NCBI GenBank assembly: GCA_021780215.1
Contig: JAJXZD010000184.1
Location: forward strand, 1-35,332
Source: Acidobacteriota bacterium
GTDB taxonomy: Bacteria; Acidobacteriota; Terriglobia; Acidiferrales; UBA7541
DNA: 35,332 nt
Reading direction: 5' to 3'
Shown here: piece by piece, positions 33,311-35,332 of the stretch
Layout of the letters: every line of letters starts with the position of its first letter
How positions within the stretch are numbered: position 1 is the stretch's first letter
Position numbers and translations under genes: made by a program
The notes under the pieces: model-generated
Database searches by the model: none
Told to the model about the DNA's origin: nothing
Seen by the model: only the letters and a program-made list of their open reading frames with translations

Positions 33311-33910
33311 CTACAGGTCGCGTCGGCCCTCCATGGCCTTGAGCATGGTAACCTCATCGGCGTACTCCAGGTCGGAACCAACCGGGATGCCCATGGCAAT
33401 TCGGGTCACGCGGACGCCGAGCGGCTTAATCAGCCGGGAGAGATAGACGGCCGTGGCCTCACCCTCGGCGGTGGGATTCGTGGCGATGATGATTTCCTCG
33501 ACTGTCCCTCCCTTAAGCCGCTCAATCAGGCTCTTGATCCGCAACTGGTCCGGCCCGACGCCGTGCAGCGGGGAGAGTGCCCCGCCAAGGACATGGTAGA
33601 GGCCGTTGAACTGCCTCGTCTTCTCGATGGCCTGAATGTTGGTCGCCTCTTCGACCACGCAGATGATGCTCTTATTGCGGCCGGGCGCGGCGCAGAACAG
33701 GCACGGGTCAGTATCGGTGATGTTGTTGCACACGGAGCATTCCCGAACCTTCTCCTTGGCTGTGCGGATGGCATCGGAGAGGGCCAGCGCTTGTTCGCGG
33801 TCCGCACGCAGCAGAAAAAAGGCGAGTCGTTGCGCCGTCTTCTGCCCGATGCCGGGCAGACGCTTGAGTTCGTCAATCAATCGCGCAATGGATGGAGAAA
33901 AATCGGCCAC
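33311..33910 (-). CDS. recR: Recombination mediator RecR
   Basis: This 199-residue protein stabilises RecA loading together with RecO and RecF. N-terminal helices with [16 protein letters not shown] form the helix-hairpin-helix. The zinc finger is [16 protein letters not shown], followed by a Toprim domain ([17 protein letters not shown] and [15 protein letters not shown]). Length is typical. The GTG at 33910 is the start; the ribosome site is weak. It lies 159 bp upstream of the coiled-coil gene, same strand, and is divergent from the PEBP gene. In many bacteria recR follows dnaX-ybaB directly, which is not the case here. Confidence 0.96.
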   Translation of the reverse strand: MADFSPSIARLIDELKRLPGIGQKTAQRLAFFLLRADREQALALSDAIRTAKEKVRECSVCNNITDTDPCLFCAAPGRNKSIICVVEEATNIQAIEKTRQFNGLYHVLGGALSPLHGVGPDQLRIKSLIERLKGGTVEEIIIATNPTAEGEATAVYLSRLIKPLGVRVTRIAMGIPVGSDLEYADEVTMLKAMEGRRDL

Positions 33911-34008
33911 GGAATCACGTCTCGCAAGCCATTATTGCAGATTCCGGCGCGCTTATGCCAGGCGTGAAACGGAAGACTCCAGCGCGCCGTCCTATCCTCA
34001 CCGGTTCA

Positions 34009-34074
34009 TTGCGAGAGCAACCATGCCAGGGATACAATCCCGGCATCCCGCCGCCGCGGCGTCTGCGCGGCGGC
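34009..34074 (+). promoter_or_regulatory. Promoter with overlapping dyads upstream of the PEBP gene
   Basis: TTGCGA (34009-34014) and TACAAT (34033-34038), spaced 18 bp, form a fair sigma70 promoter. The inverted repeat ATGCCAGGGAT (34023-34033) and ATCCCGGCAT (34037-34046), with one bulged A, straddles the -10, so it could be an operator. A second 9-bp stem, GCCGCCGCG/CGCGGCGGC (34050-34058/34066-34074), lies just downstream in the leader. Confidence 0.4.
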
Positions 34075-34110
34075 TGGCCGGATACTCAGGAAAATCGAAA
34101 GGGGGATGGA

Positions 34111-34743
34111 ATGCAAAGCAGAGCTTCACGATGGCTAACAGTTCTAGCCTGCGTGGTGGCAGGCGGCTTAATTCCGGCGTGGGCACAGCAGGGGCCTCCG
34201 CCGGGAAGAGGACCCGGTGGACCGCCCCCCATGGGACCGCAACTTCGTCTGTCCTCGGCAGCGTTCGCCGACGGCGGCACGATTCCGGAAAAATATACCT
34301 GCGCGGCCGGAATGTCGAACATGCTGTCTCCCGCCGTCTCCTGGACCAACACCCCGAAAGGCACGCAGAGCTTCGTGCTTCTGTTGCATGACCCGGATGC
34401 CCATGCGCGAAAGCAAGTGGACGACATCACGCACTGGATCATCTTCAACATTCCCGGAGATTCCACTTCCCTCCCCGAAGGCGTAAAGCCGGACGCTCCC
34501 GCAACGGTTGGAGTGCAGGGCGCGAACATTATGGGAAGGGCTGCCTACATGGGGCCGTGCGCGCCTCCAGGCCCGCCGCATCACTACACCATCGAACTCT
34601 ACGCGCTGGACACGAAGCTCGATCTGCCCGCCGGAGCCAGCCGTGACGACATCATGAAGGCGATGGAGGGCCACGTCCTCGGCGGAACGGTTTATATCGG
34701 GCTCTTCCACCGCGAGCCCGGGGCCATGATGGGCCGGCCGTAG
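34111..34743 (+). CDS. Secreted PEBP (YbhB/YbcL, Raf-kinase-inhibitor-like) protein
   Basis: This 210-residue protein has a signal peptide (RWLTVLACVVAGGLIPAWAQ) and a short Pro/Gly-rich linker before a PEBP domain. Recognised parts are FADGGTIPEKYTC, HDPDAHA (ligand-binding loop), THWIIFNIPG, YMGPCAPPGPPHHYTI and IELYALDTKLDLPAG. The family binds phospholipid headgroups or small molecules; bacterial YbhB-like proteins have no settled role. The ATG at 34111 follows GGGGGA. The frame extends 5' to 33892 across the recR start, which is not plausible. The protein is probably periplasmic. Confidence 0.92.
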   Translation: MQSRASRWLTVLACVVAGGLIPAWAQQGPPPGRGPGGPPPMGPQLRLSSAAFADGGTIPEKYTCAAGMSNMLSPAVSWTNTPKGTQSFVLLLHDPDAHARKQVDDITHWIIFNIPGDSTSLPEGVKPDAPATVGVQGANIMGRAAYMGPCAPPGPPHHYTIELYALDTKLDLPAGASRDDIMKAMEGHVLGGTVYIGLFHREPGAMMGRP

Positions 34744-34937
34744 CTCCGCGCCGGAGAAGAAGCAGAAAACGGGACGAGTCGGATCATCCTGCGGTTGGCC
34801 GGGGCAGTGCACTGCGGTCGTCTGAATTCTGATTTCGAAACGCCGATTTGCGCTTCTGCCGCCGGCCGGCCCCGATGGGCCGACTCGCTCTGTTGCGAAA
34901 AACTGCGCGCATCGTCCCCGGTGGAGGGTGGGCGGCC
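34744..34937. other. Intergenic region between PEBP and the truncated gene
   Basis: No gene is visible. A perfect 12-bp palindrome GCAGTGCACTGC lies at 34804-34815, and a small CTCCG/CGGAG hairpin follows the PEBP stop (34744-34756) without a T tract. The two flanking genes converge here. Confidence 0.4.
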
Positions 34938-35332
34938 TTAATCGAGAGATTCGAAAAGCTCCGCGATCTGCGAAAACGCAGGATTCCCTTCCGGATAGGT
35001 CTCCTGCTTCGCGGATTTAAACGGCTCCTCGGAAGGGATTCGGTCCAGCCAGCGCTGCCGCGAGAACTTTTCGTGTGCCGAAAAATCCAGGCGCAGAAGT
35101 AAGCGAACGGACCCATCAGGCTTCGCCGATCCGCCCGCTTTGGCCGCAGTGCCCTTTTCGGCGACAGGTTCTTTTTTTGCAGGCCTCCGCCCGGAAGGCT
35201 TTTTTCCCGCAGTGCTGATGTCCTCTTGGCTCTTTTCAGAGGATTCGGGACGGTTGAACCTCACCATCATCTTGTTGCCAAGGCGAAATCCCTGCTTCCA
35301 GGCGTCCACTTTGTGGCGGGCCTGCTGAGCCG
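34938..35332 (-). CDS. Unknown protein, 5' end beyond the window
   Basis: The open frame runs off the right edge, so only the C-terminal approximately 131 residues are seen. The edge reads AQQARHKVDAWKQGFRLGNK, a basic helical segment. A Lys/Ala-rich, likely disordered middle (AGKKPSGRRPAKKEPVAEKG) is followed by a more ordered end, RLLLRLDFSAHEKFSRQRW, with an acidic tail. I do not recognise the family. The GTG at 35309 is an internal in-frame codon, not a convincing start. The stop is TAA at 34938-34940. Confidence 0.55.
   Translation of the reverse strand, partial: AQQARHKVDAWKQGFRLGNKMMVRFNRPESSEKSQEDISTAGKKPSGRRPAKKEPVAEKGTAAKAGGSAKPDGSVRLLLRLDFSAHEKFSRQRWLDRIPSEEPFKSAKQETYPEGNPAFSQIAELFESLD

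Overview
The window is about 35.3 kb of GC-rich, densely coding bacterial chromosome. LpxB (lipid A synthesis) shows a Gram-negative outer membrane. The gene style (fused alpha/beta 2-oxoacid dehydrogenase E1, DoxX and PspC proteins, an ECF sigma with a zinc-finger anti-sigma, Ala/Pro-rich linkers, PilZ-like Acidobacteria-type proteins) suggests Acidobacteriota. That placement is inference from gene content and was not tested phylogenetically. I see no insertion sequence, prophage, CRISPR array, tRNA or rRNA gene.

Layout. (1) 1-3536, minus: a three-subunit molybdopterin oxidoreductase operon (catalytic MopB subunit, four-cluster ferredoxin subunit, NrfD-type membrane anchor cut by the window edge). 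A 459-bp divergent region with two nearly identical 18-bp sites separates it from a plus-strand trio (DUF59, DUF2249, NnrS-like membrane protein) of the kind often found with nitric-oxide metabolism. (2) 5879-6880: a secreted protein gene preceded by an unusually hairpin-rich leader. (3) 6995-9937, minus: a sigma54-type response regulator, a PilZ-like protein and a site-2 protease. (4) 10129-14696, plus: SRP RNA, dnaX and ybaB in their classical order, then a fused branched-chain-type 2-oxoacid dehydrogenase E1. (5) 14779-18795: PspC, DoxX, an SH3-like protein, a beta-propeller lipoprotein and an ornithine cyclodeaminase-family enzyme. (6) 18792-19660, minus: anti-sigma and ECF sigma, translationally coupled. 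(7) 19852-22260, plus: Mug-type DNA glycosylase, crotonase, Spx/ArsC-like protein and macro-domain protein. (8) 22284-29569, minus: a probable envelope operon with two ABC exporter half-transporters (ATGA overlap), lpxB and a peptidase-dead M1 homologue with TPRs. (9) 29778-33910, minus: an unknown protein, an 870-residue PilZ-like/coiled-coil protein and recR. (10) 34111-35332: a secreted PEBP-family protein and an edge-truncated unknown gene.

How the genes work together. Region 1 probably passes electrons between the quinone pool and an inorganic (sulfur-type?) substrate. The divergent trio may protect or assemble metal centres under nitrosative stress. Region 4 groups replication and secretion functions. 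Region 8 couples lipid A synthesis with a transporter whose two ATP sites are predictably unequal.

The items most worth a second look are the leader RNA at 6000-6199, the divergent regulatory region at 3818-3866, the MopB subunit with no Tat signal, the dead M1 peptidase, the asymmetric ABC pair beside lpxB and the giant PilZ-like coiled-coil protein.
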